Notes: generated from the sequence alone by a model not told the origin. DNA of 39,130 nucleotides from Pseudomonadota bacterium (GCA_021804825.1 JAJZGX010000012.1:1-39130), one strand, 5' to 3'. Positions 1 through 9,168 are shown, numbered from the stretch's first letter. Made by a program: numbers and translations.

Positions 1-84
1 TTCTAGGTATGTTCTTAACAGGCCTCGCCAAATCGCGCAAGAGGCAAATTAACGCTTTCCCGGCTTTTCAACCAAAAGCACAGC

Positions 85-1041
85 TCACGCCCCGCCGCCC
101 TCGGTCATCAGCCAGGCCGCACCGCAGGCTTTGGCAAGCTCGCGCACCCGCAAGATATAGGATTGCCGCTCGGTCACGGAAATGACACCTCGCGCATCGA
201 GCAGGTTGAAGCGATGCGAGGCCTTGATGCACTGGTCAAAGGCCGGCAGCGCCAGTTTGTGACGGGTCTCGCCAGCGCCGGGCTGGCCTTTCAGCAGCAG
301 CGCCCGACATTCAGCCTCGGCCTCGCGAAACTGGCGCTCCAGCACTTCGGTATTGGCATATTCGAAATTATGGCGCGAGAATTCCTGTTCAGCCTGCAAA
401 AACACATCACCATACGTGACTTTGTCGTTACCTTCCAAACCATTGAAATTTATATCAAAAATGCTATCGACGCCTTGCACGTACATCGCCAGCCGCTCGA
501 GACCATAGGTCAGTTCGCCCGCCACCGGCGCGCATTCAAAACCCGCGACCTGCTGAAAATAAGTGAATTGCGACACTTCCATGCCATCGCACCAGCATTC
601 CCAGCCAAGGCCCCACGCGCCAAGTGTCGGGCTTTCCCAGTCATCTTCGACAAAGCGGATGTCATGAAGCCTGGCGTCGATGCCAAGCACGCCGAGCGAT
701 TGCAGATAAAGCTCCTGCAAATCTGGCGGCGACGGCTTCAAAATGGCCTGAAACTGGTAATAATGCTGCAATCGATTGGGGTTTTCGCCATAGCGGCCAT
801 CCTTGGGGCGGCGGGAGGGCTGCACATAGGCGGCCCGCCAGGGTTTTGGCCCCAAAGCCCGCAATGTGGTGGCGGGATGGAACGTCCCCGCCCCCATTTC
901 CATGTCATAGGGTTGCAGAATGACACAGCCCTGCGCCGCCCAGAAACTCTGCAGGGCCAGCAACATGCCTTGAAATGACTTTTGCGGCGCGCTGGCCGGG
1001 GCCATTGTCAAGGCGGTGTGATCATGGGTAGTCTGGGGCAT
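85..1041 (-). CDS. glyQ: Glycyl-tRNA synthetase alpha subunit
   Basis: Catalytic alpha subunit of the bacterial alpha2beta2 glycyl-tRNA synthetase, a class II enzyme that charges tRNA-Gly with glycine in the cytosol. The 318-residue protein is near the usual length of about 300. It carries the family signatures near the N-terminus: [17 protein letters not shown], then [20 protein letters not shown], then [20 protein letters not shown] Shine-Dalgarno sequence AGAGGA (complement of 1051-1056) sits 9 bases before the ATG. The beta subunit gene glyS would be expected downstream, to the left, but only 84 bases of window remain there and no coding start is visible in them. The extra 15-20 N-terminal residues before the conserved region are unremarkable. 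Identification is secure. Confidence 0.97.
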   Translation of the reverse strand: MPQTTHDHTALTMAPASAPQKSFQGMLLALQSFWAAQGCVILQPYDMEMGAGTFHPATTLRALGPKPWRAAYVQPSRRPKDGRYGENPNRLQHYYQFQAILKPSPPDLQELYLQSLGVLGIDARLHDIRFVEDDWESPTLGAWGLGWECWCDGMEVSQFTYFQQVAGFECAPVAGELTYGLERLAMYVQGVDSIFDINFNGLEGNDKVTYGDVFLQAEQEFSRHNFEYANTEVLERQFREAEAECRALLLKGQPGAGETRHKLALPAFDQCIKASHRFNLLDARGVISVTERQSYILRVRELAKACGAAWLMTEGGGA

Positions 1042-1093
1042 GGGACGTGTTCCTCTGCCAGCAGCCGATAAAGCGCGCGCGCGCCGGGGTCAA
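1042..1093 (-). promoter_or_regulatory. Candidate glyQ promoter with (GC)6 spacer tract
   Basis: On the minus strand a TTGACC hexamer (1093-1088) is followed after 17 bases by TATCGG (1070-1065), then the glyQ Shine-Dalgarno and ATG. The -35 is good (5 of 6 to TTGACA) and the -10 is weak (TAT only). The spacer contains an uninterrupted alternating GC dinucleotide tract at 1073-1084. Assignment is by eye only. Confidence 0.3.
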
Positions 1094-1221
1094 TCTTTAC
1101 CACCCCGCATGCCAGATGAACACCACATGAACCGTCCGGTCAGCCTAGGTTCAAGTCCCCCACACTATGTTTCAGCGTCGGATCGTGATGGTTCCGGTCA
1201 GTTCAAAAAGGATAGATTCCC

Positions 1222-1482
1222 ATGATTTCATCATCCATGAAAAAGCTAGCAGGTGGCATCGGCATCGCCGCCGTGATGAGCCTGGGGCTCGCCAGCCTCA
1301 CCCCCGCGTCGGCCGATGGCTGGCGTCAGGAACACAGAGAGCATGAGTGGCGCGAGCATCATCCCTTCTATGGCTATCGTCCGCCGATATTCTACCGGCC
1401 GGTGCATTGCTACAACCAGCGCATTTTCGTGCACGGCCCCTGGGGCTGGCACCCGGTCTGGCGTCGGGTCTGCACCCGCTAA
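1222..1482 (+). CDS. Small secreted basic protein, function unknown
   Basis: An 86-residue protein of unknown function. The N-terminus is a classic Sec signal peptide: MISSSMKK, then a hydrophobic stretch GIGIAAVMSLGLASL, then the cleavage motif ASA at about residues 29-31. The mature part is about 55 residues and rich in His, Arg, Trp, Tyr and Pro (WREHHPFYGYRPP, GPWGWHPVWRRV), with two Cys that could form a disulfide. Small periplasmic proteins of this character are common in Hyphomicrobiales but have no assigned role. AGGA lies 9 bases before the ATG at 1222. The gene is convergent with the methylase gene to its right and its TAA overlaps that gene's TAG. No partner is visible in the context. 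Confidence 0.75.
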   Translation: MISSSMKKLAGGIGIAAVMSLGLASLTPASADGWRQEHREHEWREHHPFYGYRPPIFYRPVHCYNQRIFVHGPWGWHPVWRRVCTR

Positions 1483-2243
1483 GGCTCCAGAGCCAGCGTC
1501 GCTTCGCCGCGATGCAGCGCATCGGCTTCGGGTGTGAAAGCGCCCGAAGCCTGATGCAGAACCAACGGAGCCAGCAGGCACAGGGGCGCACGGCTGCCCT
1601 GCTGCCAGCGCAGGATGATTCGGTTGGCCGGAGCTCCGCTGCGAGGTTGCAGTGGCATCAGCCGCAGTCCGGCACCGCCCTGCCCCAGCCCGACCAGAAT
1701 CGCCGCAAGCGCCTCGGGCCGATGGATCATCACCAGCACCCCTCTGGGCTTGAGCATTTTGCGGCAGGCACGCACCCAAGCCTCTGTCGATCCGCCTTGC
1801 AGGACATGGGCTTGCGCGCGCGCCTGATCACGCGGGAGCCGCGCCCGCTCGGGCTGATAGAAGGGTGGATTGCTCACCACAACATCATAACAGGCCTGCA
1901 GCTCTTTCATGTCGTCACCGGCTAGAACATCATGGCAATGCGCCACGACCCGATCCGAAAGGTGATTATCGGCGCTATTCTGCACCGCCAGCGCCACCAG
2001 ATCGGCGTTGATGTCGATGAGATCGACCTGAACATCCGCGTGGCGCTGCGCCAGCGCCAGCCCCACGGCTCCGGAACCGGCACCGACATCGGCAAGCCGC
2101 CCTTCGAGGTGCGTGAAGGCCGCCGCCAGCAAGGCAGCATCCGTTCCGGCCCGCTGGCCATGGCGCAATTGCCGCAAACTCAGTTTGCCGCCTTGCCAGA
2201 AATCCTGCGTCACATCGGCGCAGCATATCGTTTCACCGGCCAT
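1479..2243 (-). CDS. TrmN6-like tRNA1(Val) adenine-N6 methyltransferase family
   Basis: A SAM-dependent methyltransferase of the TrmN6/YfiC group, which in E. coli methylates A37 of tRNA-Val. Chosen start is the ATG at 2243, giving MAGETICCADVTQD and 254 residues; in-frame sequence further upstream does not resemble the family. Visible motifs are the SAM-binding ADVGAGSGAVGLALAQR and VDLIDINADLVALA, and the amino-methylase catalytic signature VVSNPPFYQPER (NPPF). The preceding DUF2007 gene overlaps its start by 11 bases, so the two are probably cotranscribed and coupled. Its stop overlaps the convergent small secreted gene. The family call is firm; the exact substrate (tRNA-Val A37 or another adenine) is inferred, so no symbol is given. 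Confidence 0.85.
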   Translation of the reverse strand: MAGETICCADVTQDFWQGGKLSLRQLRHGQRAGTDAALLAAAFTHLEGRLADVGAGSGAVGLALAQRHADVQVDLIDINADLVALAVQNSADNHLSDRVVAHCHDVLAGDDMKELQACYDVVVSNPPFYQPERARLPRDQARAQAHVLQGGSTEAWVRACRKMLKPRGVLVMIHRPEALAAILVGLGQGGAGLRLMPLQPRSGAPANRIILRWQQGSRAPLCLLAPLVLHQASGAFTPEADALHRGEATLALEP

Positions 2244-2466
2244 CGGATGGTCCTTTGGGCAGTTCGATCGCCGCATCATGCAGGATCCGTCGTGCCTGTG
2301 GCGCGTCTTCGCGCGCCACCATGATCCGCCGCGCCATGAAGCCGGTCGAGCCTTCCAGCATGGACATATGCGCATCTGCGATGAAATAGCTGATCCTGCC
2401 TTCGGCGAACAGCGCCTCGATCAGCGAGATCAGCACCACATCATTGCTGCGCATCAGTTCGATCAT
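2233..2466 (-). CDS. DUF2007 family protein
   Basis: A 77-residue protein starting MIELMRSNDVVLISLIEALF, matching the small DUF2007 family (often called putative signal-transducing protein, with a PII-like fold). The role is unknown. Conserved-looking elements are the N-terminal MIEL.R.NDVVL strand-helix, AHMSMLEGS in the middle and ARRIMVA. The ATG at 2466 is preferred because family members begin at this residue; an in-frame GTG at 2490 would add eight residues. The last 11 bases overlap the methyltransferase gene, so the pair is likely translated together. In rhizobia the same small gene commonly sits beside polyprenyl synthetase, as here (ispB is divergent). Confidence 0.8.
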   Translation of the reverse strand: MIELMRSNDVVLISLIEALFAEGRISYFIADAHMSMLEGSTGFMARRIMVAREDAPQARRILHDAAIELPKGPSDGR

Positions 2467-2504
2467 GGTGCCGACTTTCAGAATTTGCACTACAGGTTGA
2501 ACAC

Positions 2505-2510
2505 ATTATA
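2505..2510 (-). promoter_or_regulatory. Perfect -10 element for the DUF2007-methylase pair
   Basis: A perfect TATAAT reads on the minus strand at 2510-2505, in the AT-rich gap between the divergent DUF2007 and ispB genes. A start site about 7 bases downstream would leave a leader of roughly 30 bases before the ATG at 2466. That agrees with this ATG better than with the GTG at 2490. No convincing -35 is seen at 16-18 bases. Confidence 0.4.
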
Positions 2511-2563
2511 AACAAAGCTTGGCAGGGAAAGCCAACCAACGCGCGGGGGCATTATTGGGTTTC

Positions 2564-3568
2564 GTGACACAAATTGAAAAAAGCCGAGCTGAAGCCGGCA
2601 TTGACGCGCTGGTCGCCCTTACCCGCGCCGATATGGCGCGTGTCAATGCCACCATTCTGTCGCGCACCGGTTCAGATGTGGCCATGATTCCCGAGGTCGC
2701 CAATCATCTGATCGAATCAGGCGGCAAAAGGTTGCGCCCGATGCTGACCCTGGCTGCGGCGACCCTGTGTCAAAGCCCCGGCGTCGGCCATATCAAGCTC
2801 GCAGCCTCGGTCGAATTCATGCACACCGCGACCCTGCTGCATGACGATGTGGTCGATGAGAGCGACATGCGGCGCGGCAAGCCCGCTGCCCGCAAGCTGT
2901 GGGGCAATCAGGCGAGCGTCCTTGTGGGGGATTTTCTGCTCGGCCAGGCCTTCCGCATGATGGTCGAAGTCGGCTCGCTGACCTGTCTCGACGAACTGTC
3001 CGCCGCCGCCGCCATCATCGCCGAAGGCGAAGTGATGCAGCTTGCAGCCGCCAAGAATCTGGCCACCAGCGAGGCCACCTATCTTGATGTCATCCGCTCG
3101 AAAACGGCAGCGCTGTTTTCGGCGGCCTGCGCCGTGGGGGCTCTGCTTGCCGAGCGCGGTGCGCTGGAACTGCAAGCTCTCAGACAATATGGCACCTGCC
3201 TCGGCCTCGTTTTCCAGCTTATTGATGATGCTCTGGATTACGGCGGCAATGCCTTGCAACTCGGCAAGAATGTCGGCGATGATTTCCGCGAGGGCAAGAT
3301 CACCTTGCCCGTGATCATCGCTTATGAACGCGGCGACGCCGACGAGCGGGCATTCTGGACGCGCACGCTTGATCACGGCACCATCGAGGAGGGCGATCTT
3401 GCCAAGGCGCTGGCGGCTCTGGCCCGCCATGAAGCCCTGAGCGCCACCATTGCCAAAGCGCGCCAATTTGGCGACGAGGCCATCGCGGCTCTGCAAGTTT
3501 TTCCGCACTCGGCGCTTCGCGATGCGCTGGAGGATGCGGTGCATTTCTGCATTGCGCGGGCCCACTGA
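2564..3568 (+). CDS. ispB: Polyprenyl (octaprenyl/decaprenyl) diphosphate synthase
   Basis: A trans-polyprenyl diphosphate synthase that adds isopentenyl diphosphate units to make the ubiquinone side chain. Both aspartate-rich motifs are present: DDVVDESD at about residues 94-101 (first DDxxD) and LIDDALDYGG later (second). GGKRLRPML at 53-61 is the usual substrate-binding region. The GTG at 2564 is chosen (MTQIEKSRAEAGIDALVALT, 334 residues) because family members start about 15-20 residues before the LVALT segment; a TTG at 2519 is an alternative adding 15 residues. Neither has a strong Shine-Dalgarno sequence. Chain length cannot be read from the sequence (C50 is usual in this order). It is convergent with ispE, 13 bases away. 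Confidence 0.92.
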   Translation: MTQIEKSRAEAGIDALVALTRADMARVNATILSRTGSDVAMIPEVANHLIESGGKRLRPMLTLAAATLCQSPGVGHIKLAASVEFMHTATLLHDDVVDESDMRRGKPAARKLWGNQASVLVGDFLLGQAFRMMVEVGSLTCLDELSAAAAIIAEGEVMQLAAAKNLATSEATYLDVIRSKTAALFSAACAVGALLAERGALELQALRQYGTCLGLVFQLIDDALDYGGNALQLGKNVGDDFREGKITLPVIIAYERGDADERAFWTRTLDHGTIEEGDLAKALAALARHEALSATIAKARQFGDEAIAALQVFPHSALRDALEDAVHFCIARAH

Positions 3569-3581
3569 AGCACGCGCCATT

Positions 3582-4448
3582 TCACCCCAGAACGCTGGCC
3601 TTCACCCACCAGTCCGGATGGCCGCGCCGGATCGCGCGCACCGCACCTTGCGCGGCCCGGCGTGAGGTGAACAAGCCAAAGCAGGTCGCGCCCGAACCGG
3701 TCATGCGCGCCAGCCTGCATCCGGGCGCGCTCCCCAGAACGGCCAGCACCCCCACCAGCACCGGGGCGAGGCTTTGGCTGGCATCTTCCATATCATTGCC
3801 GCTGTAGCGCAGCGCCGCCAGCAAAGCTTCGGGCGACATGCCGGGCTCGACACGTGGCGCGGGTGCCGCCAGTGCGTCTTGACCGGGGCGCAGGCGCATC
3901 GCCGCAAACACCGCGCTGGTGGCCAACGCCACACCGGGATTGACCAGAACCGCGATCAGCGGCGGCAGATCGAGCACAGGCGCAAGTTCGTCGCCAATGC
4001 CGCGCATGAAGCGTGGTTTGGCAGCCATGCACACCGGCACATCAGCACCGCAGCGTCGCGCCGCCTCGAAAAGCCTGGCGTCATCGGCGGCAATGCCGTG
4101 AGCCTGTGCCAGCAACCGCAAGGCAGCGGCGGCATCGCTTGATCCGCCCCCAAGCCCGGCGGCTACAGGAATGCGCTTGATCAGATGAAACCGGCCCGAT
4201 GCCGTTCCGGGAAAGAGCGCGGCGAAATGCCCTGCCGCCTTCATCACCAGATTATCCGCAGGCAGGCCACTCGCAGCAGCCGTCGCGCCTTCAACCTCGA
4301 GCGCCAGCGGCACGCCCGTCTGCAGCGTCAAACTATCGCCAAAGCGCGTGAAGGCCACAAGACTTTCCAGCCGGTGATAGCCATCGGCCCGCCGCCCGGC
4401 GATCGCAAGCGACAGGTTCAGCTTGGCGGGCGCCCGCGCCACCAGCAT
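3582..4448 (-). CDS. ispE: 4-diphosphocytidyl-2-C-methyl-D-erythritol kinase
   Basis: A GHMP kinase of the MEP pathway that phosphorylates the 2-hydroxyl of CDP-methylerythritol. The N-terminal ARAPAKLNLSL contains the catalytic Lys; DGYHRLESL follows. The glycine-rich ATP loop is PVAAGLGGGSSDAAAALRLL, and GADVPVCM contains the catalytic Asp. Length is 288 residues, as expected. The ATG at 4448 is chosen; a TTG six bases upstream at 4454 is also in frame. It lies 9 bases after the stop of the TPR-protein gene, so the two form one transcript. With dxs at 12.6-14.5 kb and ispB at 2.6 kb, three isoprenoid genes lie within 12 kb but not in one operon. Confidence 0.96.
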   Translation of the reverse strand: MLVARAPAKLNLSLAIAGRRADGYHRLESLVAFTRFGDSLTLQTGVPLALEVEGATAAASGLPADNLVMKAAGHFAALFPGTASGRFHLIKRIPVAAGLGGGSSDAAAALRLLAQAHGIAADDARLFEAARRCGADVPVCMAAKPRFMRGIGDELAPVLDLPPLIAVLVNPGVALATSAVFAAMRLRPGQDALAAPAPRVEPGMSPEALLAALRYSGNDMEDASQSLAPVLVGVLAVLGSAPGCRLARMTGSGATCFGLFTSRRAAQGAVRAIRRGHPDWWVKASVLG

Positions 4449-4457
4449 GGGCAATGC

Positions 4458-6314
4458 CTACCCGCCCTTGTGCGGTGTGGGCGCATCCGTCGCTGCGGGC
4501 GGGTGCGAGCCGCTGGCCGGGGTCGGCGTTGTCGCGGCGGTGGGCGTCGTGGCGGCGGTCGGCGCGGCGGCCTTGCTGGCAGGTGCTACAGCTTTGGCGG
4601 GGGCTGACGGCGCCTTGTCATCGGGCAGGCCGTTCTTGATCTCGCTCAGAATGCGCGGCAGATCCTTGGGGTCAGGTTTGAAGTCGCGCGCATGATTCCA
4701 CTGGAAATGCGCCTCCGTCTGGCGTCCGTCACGCCAGTAAGCATCCCCGAGATGCTCGTTGATCAGCGGATCGGCCGGTTGCAACTGCACGGCTTTTTCG
4801 AGTTCATGCACCGCCTCATGATAGCGTTTCAGCTTGTAAAAAGCCCAGCCGAGACTATCGACGATGAAGCCATCCTGCGGACGCAAATCGACCGCACGGC
4901 GCAGCATCTTGAACGCCTTGTCATAATTCTCGCCGCGATCGATCCACGAATAACCGAGGTAATTCAAGACCTCAGGCTGATCGGGCGACAGCTTCAGCGC
5001 GGCTTTGAAATCGGGTTCGGCCTTGTCCCATTGCTTGTCGAGCGCATAGGCGACGCCGCGGCTGTAATAATCCACCCAGGTGACACTGTTGCTGGCCTTG
5101 TCTTCAGCCAGCGCTTTTGAGAAGGTCGCCGCTGATCCGGCATAATCCTTCGCATCGCGCTGCATATCGCCTTCCGCCACCAGCGCCTCGAAATTATTGG
5201 GATGCGCCTTGAGCACTTCAGCCAATTTCGCGGCGGCTGCGTCCTTGTGCTTGGTGACCCGGTAGATCATCGCGATCTGCGTATCGGCACTCACCCGCAG
5301 CGGATCGCTCTTTGCCACCGCATCATAGGCATCATAGGCCTCGGCATATTGCTTTTCGCGCATGAAGAAATCGCCCAGCGTCACCAGCACCAGCGCATTA
5401 TCGGGCCAAAGATATTGCGCGAGCCGCAGGTAGATGATCGCCGTTCCGCTATCGCCGGTCCTGGCTGCTGTCGCCCCAAGGCCGAACAGCGCCACAGCGG
5501 CGCCCTGTGTCGCATTGGTCACCAGAGGCTGCGGCTTGTCGCCCTTGCCAAGGTCCGCCAGGGCCGCGCGCATCACCGTATTGTGGGGCGCCAGTTTCAA
5601 ATAGGTCTGATAAATCGTCTTGGCCTGATTGAGATGGCCATTGATCGCAAGTTCACGTGCCTCGGCATCAGCCACCTGCTCGGTTGTCGCGGCACTCTTG
5701 TAGGCGCTGGCAAGGCGTGCCGTAGCGTTCTTGCGATCCTTGCCGACACTGGCGATCAGGCCGGCATGGAAATCCCGGAAGGTCGTGAACGAGGGGTCAT
5801 GCAAGGTATCGAGAAGCGTTAGTGCATCATGGGTCTTGCCGCTGCCCGCCAGGCTCCAGGCCGCCATGAGCACGGAAATCAGATTGGGCGCCGACTTGTC
5901 GCCGATGCTGGAAAACTGCCCACGCGCCGAAACGAAGCGCTTGCCCTTGAGATTGGCAACGCCCAGCACCAACCGCGCCAGACTGTTATCAGGGGCATGC
6001 ACGACCAGCCGCATCGCCAGCCTCTGGGCATTGTCGACATCGCCATCGATCAGCGCCGCAATCAGTGTATGCGCCATCAATTCGTAATCATTGGGATTGG
6101 CGCGCAGCGCCTCCTGAAAAAACGTCGAGGCGGCCAAGACATCATTGTCATGACTGGCGGCCAGTGCCGACACGAAATTGGCATCAGGATTAGCGCTCAC
6201 CGCGAAAGGTTGTTCCAGCAGTATGGGCTCGCGCGCCAAAGCAACAGACGCACCGGCAATAAATGCCGTCGCCGTCGCGGCCAGAAACATGCGGAACCGA
6301 TGTGGATGCAGCAT
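4458..6314 (-). CDS. Secreted tetratricopeptide-repeat protein
   Basis: A 618-residue exported TPR protein of unknown specific role. The ATG at 6314 is chosen because it opens a signal peptide (MLHPHRFRMFLAATATAF, ending ASVALA) and has GAAGGAAGG about 10 bases upstream. After cleavage the chain is almost entirely helical repeats. TPR-like units are clearest in the second half, for example YAEAYDAYDAVAKSDP, KAEPDFKAALKLSPDQPEVLNYLGYSW, AFKMLRRAVDLRPQDGFIVDSLGW, and YHEAVHELEKAVQLQPADP. The last about 50 residues are a low-complexity Ala/Thr/Pro tail encoded by near-repeats at about 4500-4570. Such proteins act as scaffolds in the periplasm or at the outer membrane. It precedes ispE by 9 bases, an arrangement seen in other rhizobia, but a functional link is unproven. 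Confidence 0.85.
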   Translation of the reverse strand: MLHPHRFRMFLAATATAFIAGASVALAREPILLEQPFAVSANPDANFVSALAASHDNDVLAASTFFQEALRANPNDYELMAHTLIAALIDGDVDNAQRLAMRLVVHAPDNSLARLVLGVANLKGKRFVSARGQFSSIGDKSAPNLISVLMAAWSLAGSGKTHDALTLLDTLHDPSFTTFRDFHAGLIASVGKDRKNATARLASAYKSAATTEQVADAEARELAINGHLNQAKTIYQTYLKLAPHNTVMRAALADLGKGDKPQPLVTNATQGAAVALFGLGATAARTGDSGTAIIYLRLAQYLWPDNALVLVTLGDFFMREKQYAEAYDAYDAVAKSDPLRVSADTQIAMIYRVTKHKDAAAAKLAEVLKAHPNNFEALVAEGDMQRDAKDYAGSAATFSKALAEDKASNSVTWVDYYSRGVAYALDKQWDKAEPDFKAALKLSPDQPEVLNYLGYSWIDRGENYDKAFKMLRRAVDLRPQDGFIVDSLGWAFYKLKRYHEAVHELEKAVQLQPADPLINEHLGDAYWRDGRQTEAHFQWNHARDFKPDPKDLPRILSEIKNGLPDDKAPSAPAKAVAPASKAAAPTAATTPTAATTPTPASGSHPPAATDAPTPHKGG

Positions 6315-6455
6315 AAGCGCACAGCCTTCCTTCAGATGCGGATCAAAGCACGCGTTCCTCATGCCACTGCACCCAAGCGGTTACAATCACTTTTGCACGA
6401 CAATCAGCGATATGCCCATGAAGCTTTGTTAATCTGGGGCGCGCGCAGCATGGCT

Positions 6456-8027
6456 TCAATGCAACTTTGGCGGGGCCAGCCCACCCATTTGCGCTGCAAT
6501 TACCCGCGCCGCGCCGAGCGACAATTGCGACCGGCGCGCCAGAGCAGCGTCGGCCTGCGGAAAATCCGAGCGATAGTGGCCGCCCCGGCTTTCCAGCCGC
6601 ACCGCCGCGCCTGCCGCAACCATCAGCGCCGCGCAAGCCATCAGCCGCGTCATCGGCTGCTGCGCCGAATGCTCGATTTCGCTGATCTCGCGCAGCGCTG
6701 TCGCGAGGCCGCGCGCATCACGCACCACGCCGACATGCTTGCTCATCAAAACCCGCAACCGTGTCACCAGCGCCGTCTCCGGCTTGAAGGCAAGCTTGGG
6801 CACCGGACTGCGCAAAAACCGTTCAACGCGGTGCATGTCAAAGCCAAGATCGGCGCGCCCGAGCAGATCTTCGGCAACGCGCGCACCAAACACCACAGCC
6901 TCAAGCAGCGAATTCGAGGCCAGTCGGTTGGCGCCATGCACGCCGGTGCAAGCCACTTCGCCCGCTGCCCAAAGCCCCGCGAGCGAGGTGCGCCCGCGCT
7001 GATCCGTCCACACGCCGCCCATGTGATAATGTTCGGCCGGCACGATCGGGATCGGCATGGTCGCCGGGTCGATCCCCGCCTCCTTGCACGAAGCAAACAC
7101 CGTGGGGAATCTTGTTGCAAAATCGGCGACGATATTTTCCCGCGCATCGAGGAAAGCGCCACGCCCGGCGGCCAATTCGGCAAACACCCCGCGTGCCACA
7201 ATATCGCGCGGCGCCAACTCGGCATCGGCATGCAGCTTCACCATGAAACGCTCGCCCGCCCGGTTGATCAGCAGCGCGCCCTCGCCGCGCAACGCCTCGG
7301 TGGCAAGGGGCGCCGGATCGCGGCCAATGTCGATCGCTGTGGGATGAAACTGCACGAATTCCGCATCGGCAATCGTCGCCCCCGCTTTGGCCGCCATGGC
7401 CAGTCCAAGGCCGCGCGCCTCCAGCGGATTGGTGGTCACCTGATAGATCTGGCCAATGCCGCCGGTTGCCAAAATCGTCGCACCGGCCGGGAATTTCTCC
7501 GCCTCGCCATGAGCGTTGCGGGCAATGACGCCGATAACCCGCCCCTCATGGGCAATGAGTTCTTCGGCAGTCCAGCCCTCGATCACTGAAATCGACGGCG
7601 TCGCCCGAACGGCAGCAACCAAAGCTGCCATGATCGCCGCGCCAGCCCGGTCGCCCTGCACGCGCACGATCCGGCGTTCGGAATGCGCAGCCTCGCGCGA
7701 GGCCACGAGGTGGCCCGCAAGATCGCGGTCAAACGGCACGCCATAGGCCAGAAGATCGTCAACCCGCGCGCGCGCCTCACGCGCCACGCCAAGCATCACG
7801 GCCTCATCGACAAGGCCCGCACCGGCAATGATGGTATCGGCGCAATGGCGCTCGGGGGTGTCACCCTGGCTGACCGCCGCCGCAATCCCGCCCTGAGCCC
7901 AAACCGAGGACGCCCCCTCGCCCAGCGGCGCCGAAGCCAGCAGCGTCACCGGGCGCGGGCTGAATTTCAGGGCGCAGAACAGGCCTGCAAGGCCGCCGCC
8001 GACGATGAGGATGTCACTTGAAGGCAT
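6456..8027 (-). CDS. nadB: L-aspartate oxidase
   Basis: An FAD enzyme that oxidises L-aspartate to iminoaspartate, the first step of de novo NAD synthesis. The ATG at 8027 opens directly on the Rossmann FAD motif [20 protein letters not shown]. The NadB signatures [23 protein letters not shown] and [22 protein letters not shown] are present, and HMGGVWTD matches the substrate side. Length is 523 residues, normal for the family. The FAD domain and capping domain are followed by the C-terminal helical region found in succinate dehydrogenase flavoproteins. The gene follows nadA after 34 bases, so the two enzymes that make quinolinate are coexpressed. The third gene of many alphaproteobacterial nadABC operons, nadC, is not downstream here. 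Confidence 0.96.
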   Translation of the reverse strand: MPSSDILIVGGGLAGLFCALKFSPRPVTLLASAPLGEGASSVWAQGGIAAAVSQGDTPERHCADTIIAGAGLVDEAVMLGVAREARARVDDLLAYGVPFDRDLAGHLVASREAAHSERRIVRVQGDRAGAAIMAALVAAVRATPSISVIEGWTAEELIAHEGRVIGVIARNAHGEAEKFPAGATILATGGIGQIYQVTTNPLEARGLGLAMAAKAGATIADAEFVQFHPTAIDIGRDPAPLATEALRGEGALLINRAGERFMVKLHADAELAPRDIVARGVFAELAAGRGAFLDARENIVADFATRFPTVFASCKEAGIDPATMPIPIVPAEHYHMGGVWTDQRGRTSLAGLWAAGEVACTGVHGANRLASNSLLEAVVFGARVAEDLLGRADLGFDMHRVERFLRSPVPKLAFKPETALVTRLRVLMSKHVGVVRDARGLATALREISEIEHSAQQPMTRLMACAALMVAAGAAVRLESRGGHYRSDFPQADAALARRSQLSLGAARVIAAQMGGLAPPKLH

Positions 8028-8061
8028 GGGCTCTTGTCGCAGCGCCGTGGTTAAAGTTACC

Positions 8062-9168
8062 TTAACGCAAATCAATCATCCGCTGCACCGCGCGCCGCGC
8101 CCGCACCGCCAATGCCGGGTCGATGATCACTTCGTCCTTCATGAAAACCAACGCATCGAGGATTTTAGGCAAGGTAATCCGCTTCATGTGCGGGCAAAGA
8201 TTGCACGGGCGCACGAATTCCACCCCCGGCGCCTCGGCAGCAACATTGTCGGCCATCGAACATTCCGTCACCATAAGCACTTTTTTCGGATGCCGGGTCT
8301 GGACATAGTCGATCATCGCGGCGGTTGAGCCGGTGAAATCGCAAACATCGACGACTTCAGGCGGACATTCAGGATGGGCAATGATCTGGATGCCCGGATG
8401 TGCCAGGCGATACTCGTTGAGTTCCGCCGCGGTGAAGCGCTCATGCACTTCGCACGAACCGGCCCAGCCGATGATCTTCACTTTGGTCTGGCGCGCGACA
8501 TTGCGGGCAAGATATTGATCCGGCAGGAAGATTACCGTGTCGACGCCAAGGCTTTCCACCACCTGCACGGCGTTGGACGATGTGCAGCAAATATCAACCT
8601 CAGCCTTCACATCCGCCGAAGTATTGACATAGGCCACGACCGGCACGCCGGGGTAGCGCTGGCGCAGCAGCCGCACATCGGCGCCGGTGATGGAGGCCGC
8701 CAGCGAGCATCCCGCGCGCGCGTCCGGGATCAGCACCGTCTTGTGCGGATTGAGCAACTTCGAGGTTTCGGCCATGAAATGCACGCCGCCCTGCACGATC
8801 ACTTCGGCATCTGAGGCCGCCGCCAGTCGTGCCAGTTGCAAGCTGTCGCCCACATAATCAGCGACGCAATGGTAGATTTCCGGCGTCTGGTAATTATGCG
8901 CCAGAATCACGGCGTTGCGCTCGCGCTTCAGCCGATTGATGGCCGCGATATAGGGCGCATGAAACGGCCATTCGACCGGCGGGATCACGCTCTTGACGCG
9001 CTCATAAAGCGGCGCGGTCAACCTTGCCACGTCATCAGTATAGGTGAGGTCAGGCATGGCGAGTGGCGAGAACTGCGAGGGCGCACCGAACGCATCTGCA
9101 CGGGCAAGGCCCGCCAGCACGGCCGCCGGAGCCCGATTACGCGGCTCGATATGAACAAGACCACTCAT
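8062..9168 (-). CDS. nadA: Quinolinate synthase A
   Basis: A [4Fe-4S] enzyme that condenses iminoaspartate with dihydroxyacetone phosphate to give quinolinate. Three cluster cysteines are visible in their family contexts: GCSLAASI (C154), [11 protein letters not shown] (C240) and [11 protein letters not shown] (C322 or C325). [11 protein letters not shown] and GDSLQLAR are the N-terminal substrate-binding signatures. The protein has 368 residues with about 40 non-conserved N-terminal residues. GAGGA sits 7 bases before the ATG. It heads the nadA-nadB operon and its upstream region carries a perfect 15-bp palindrome (separate entry), suggesting repression in response to NAD status. Confidence 0.96.
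   Translation of the reverse strand: MSGLVHIEPRNRAPAAVLAGLARADAFGAPSQFSPLAMPDLTYTDDVARLTAPLYERVKSVIPPVEWPFHAPYIAAINRLKRERNAVILAHNYQTPEIYHCVADYVGDSLQLARLAAASDAEVIVQGGVHFMAETSKLLNPHKTVLIPDARAGCSLAASITGADVRLLRQRYPGVPVVAYVNTSADVKAEVDICCTSSNAVQVVESLGVDTVIFLPDQYLARNVARQTKVKIIGWAGSCEVHERFTAAELNEYRLAHPGIQIIAHPECPPEVVDVCDFTGSTAAMIDYVQTRHPKKVLMVTECSMADNVAAEAPGVEFVRPCNLCPHMKRITLPKILDALVFMKDEVIIDPALAVRARRAVQRMIDLR

Noticed and set aside
163-978. A 271-codon open frame antisense to glyQ
   Set aside because: glyQ is certain on the other strand and this frame has no signature or Shine-Dalgarno.
5829-7589. A 586-codon open frame crossing nadB and the TPR gene on the opposite strand
   Set aside because: It runs across two well-supported genes and the gap between them, and its composition is shadow-like.
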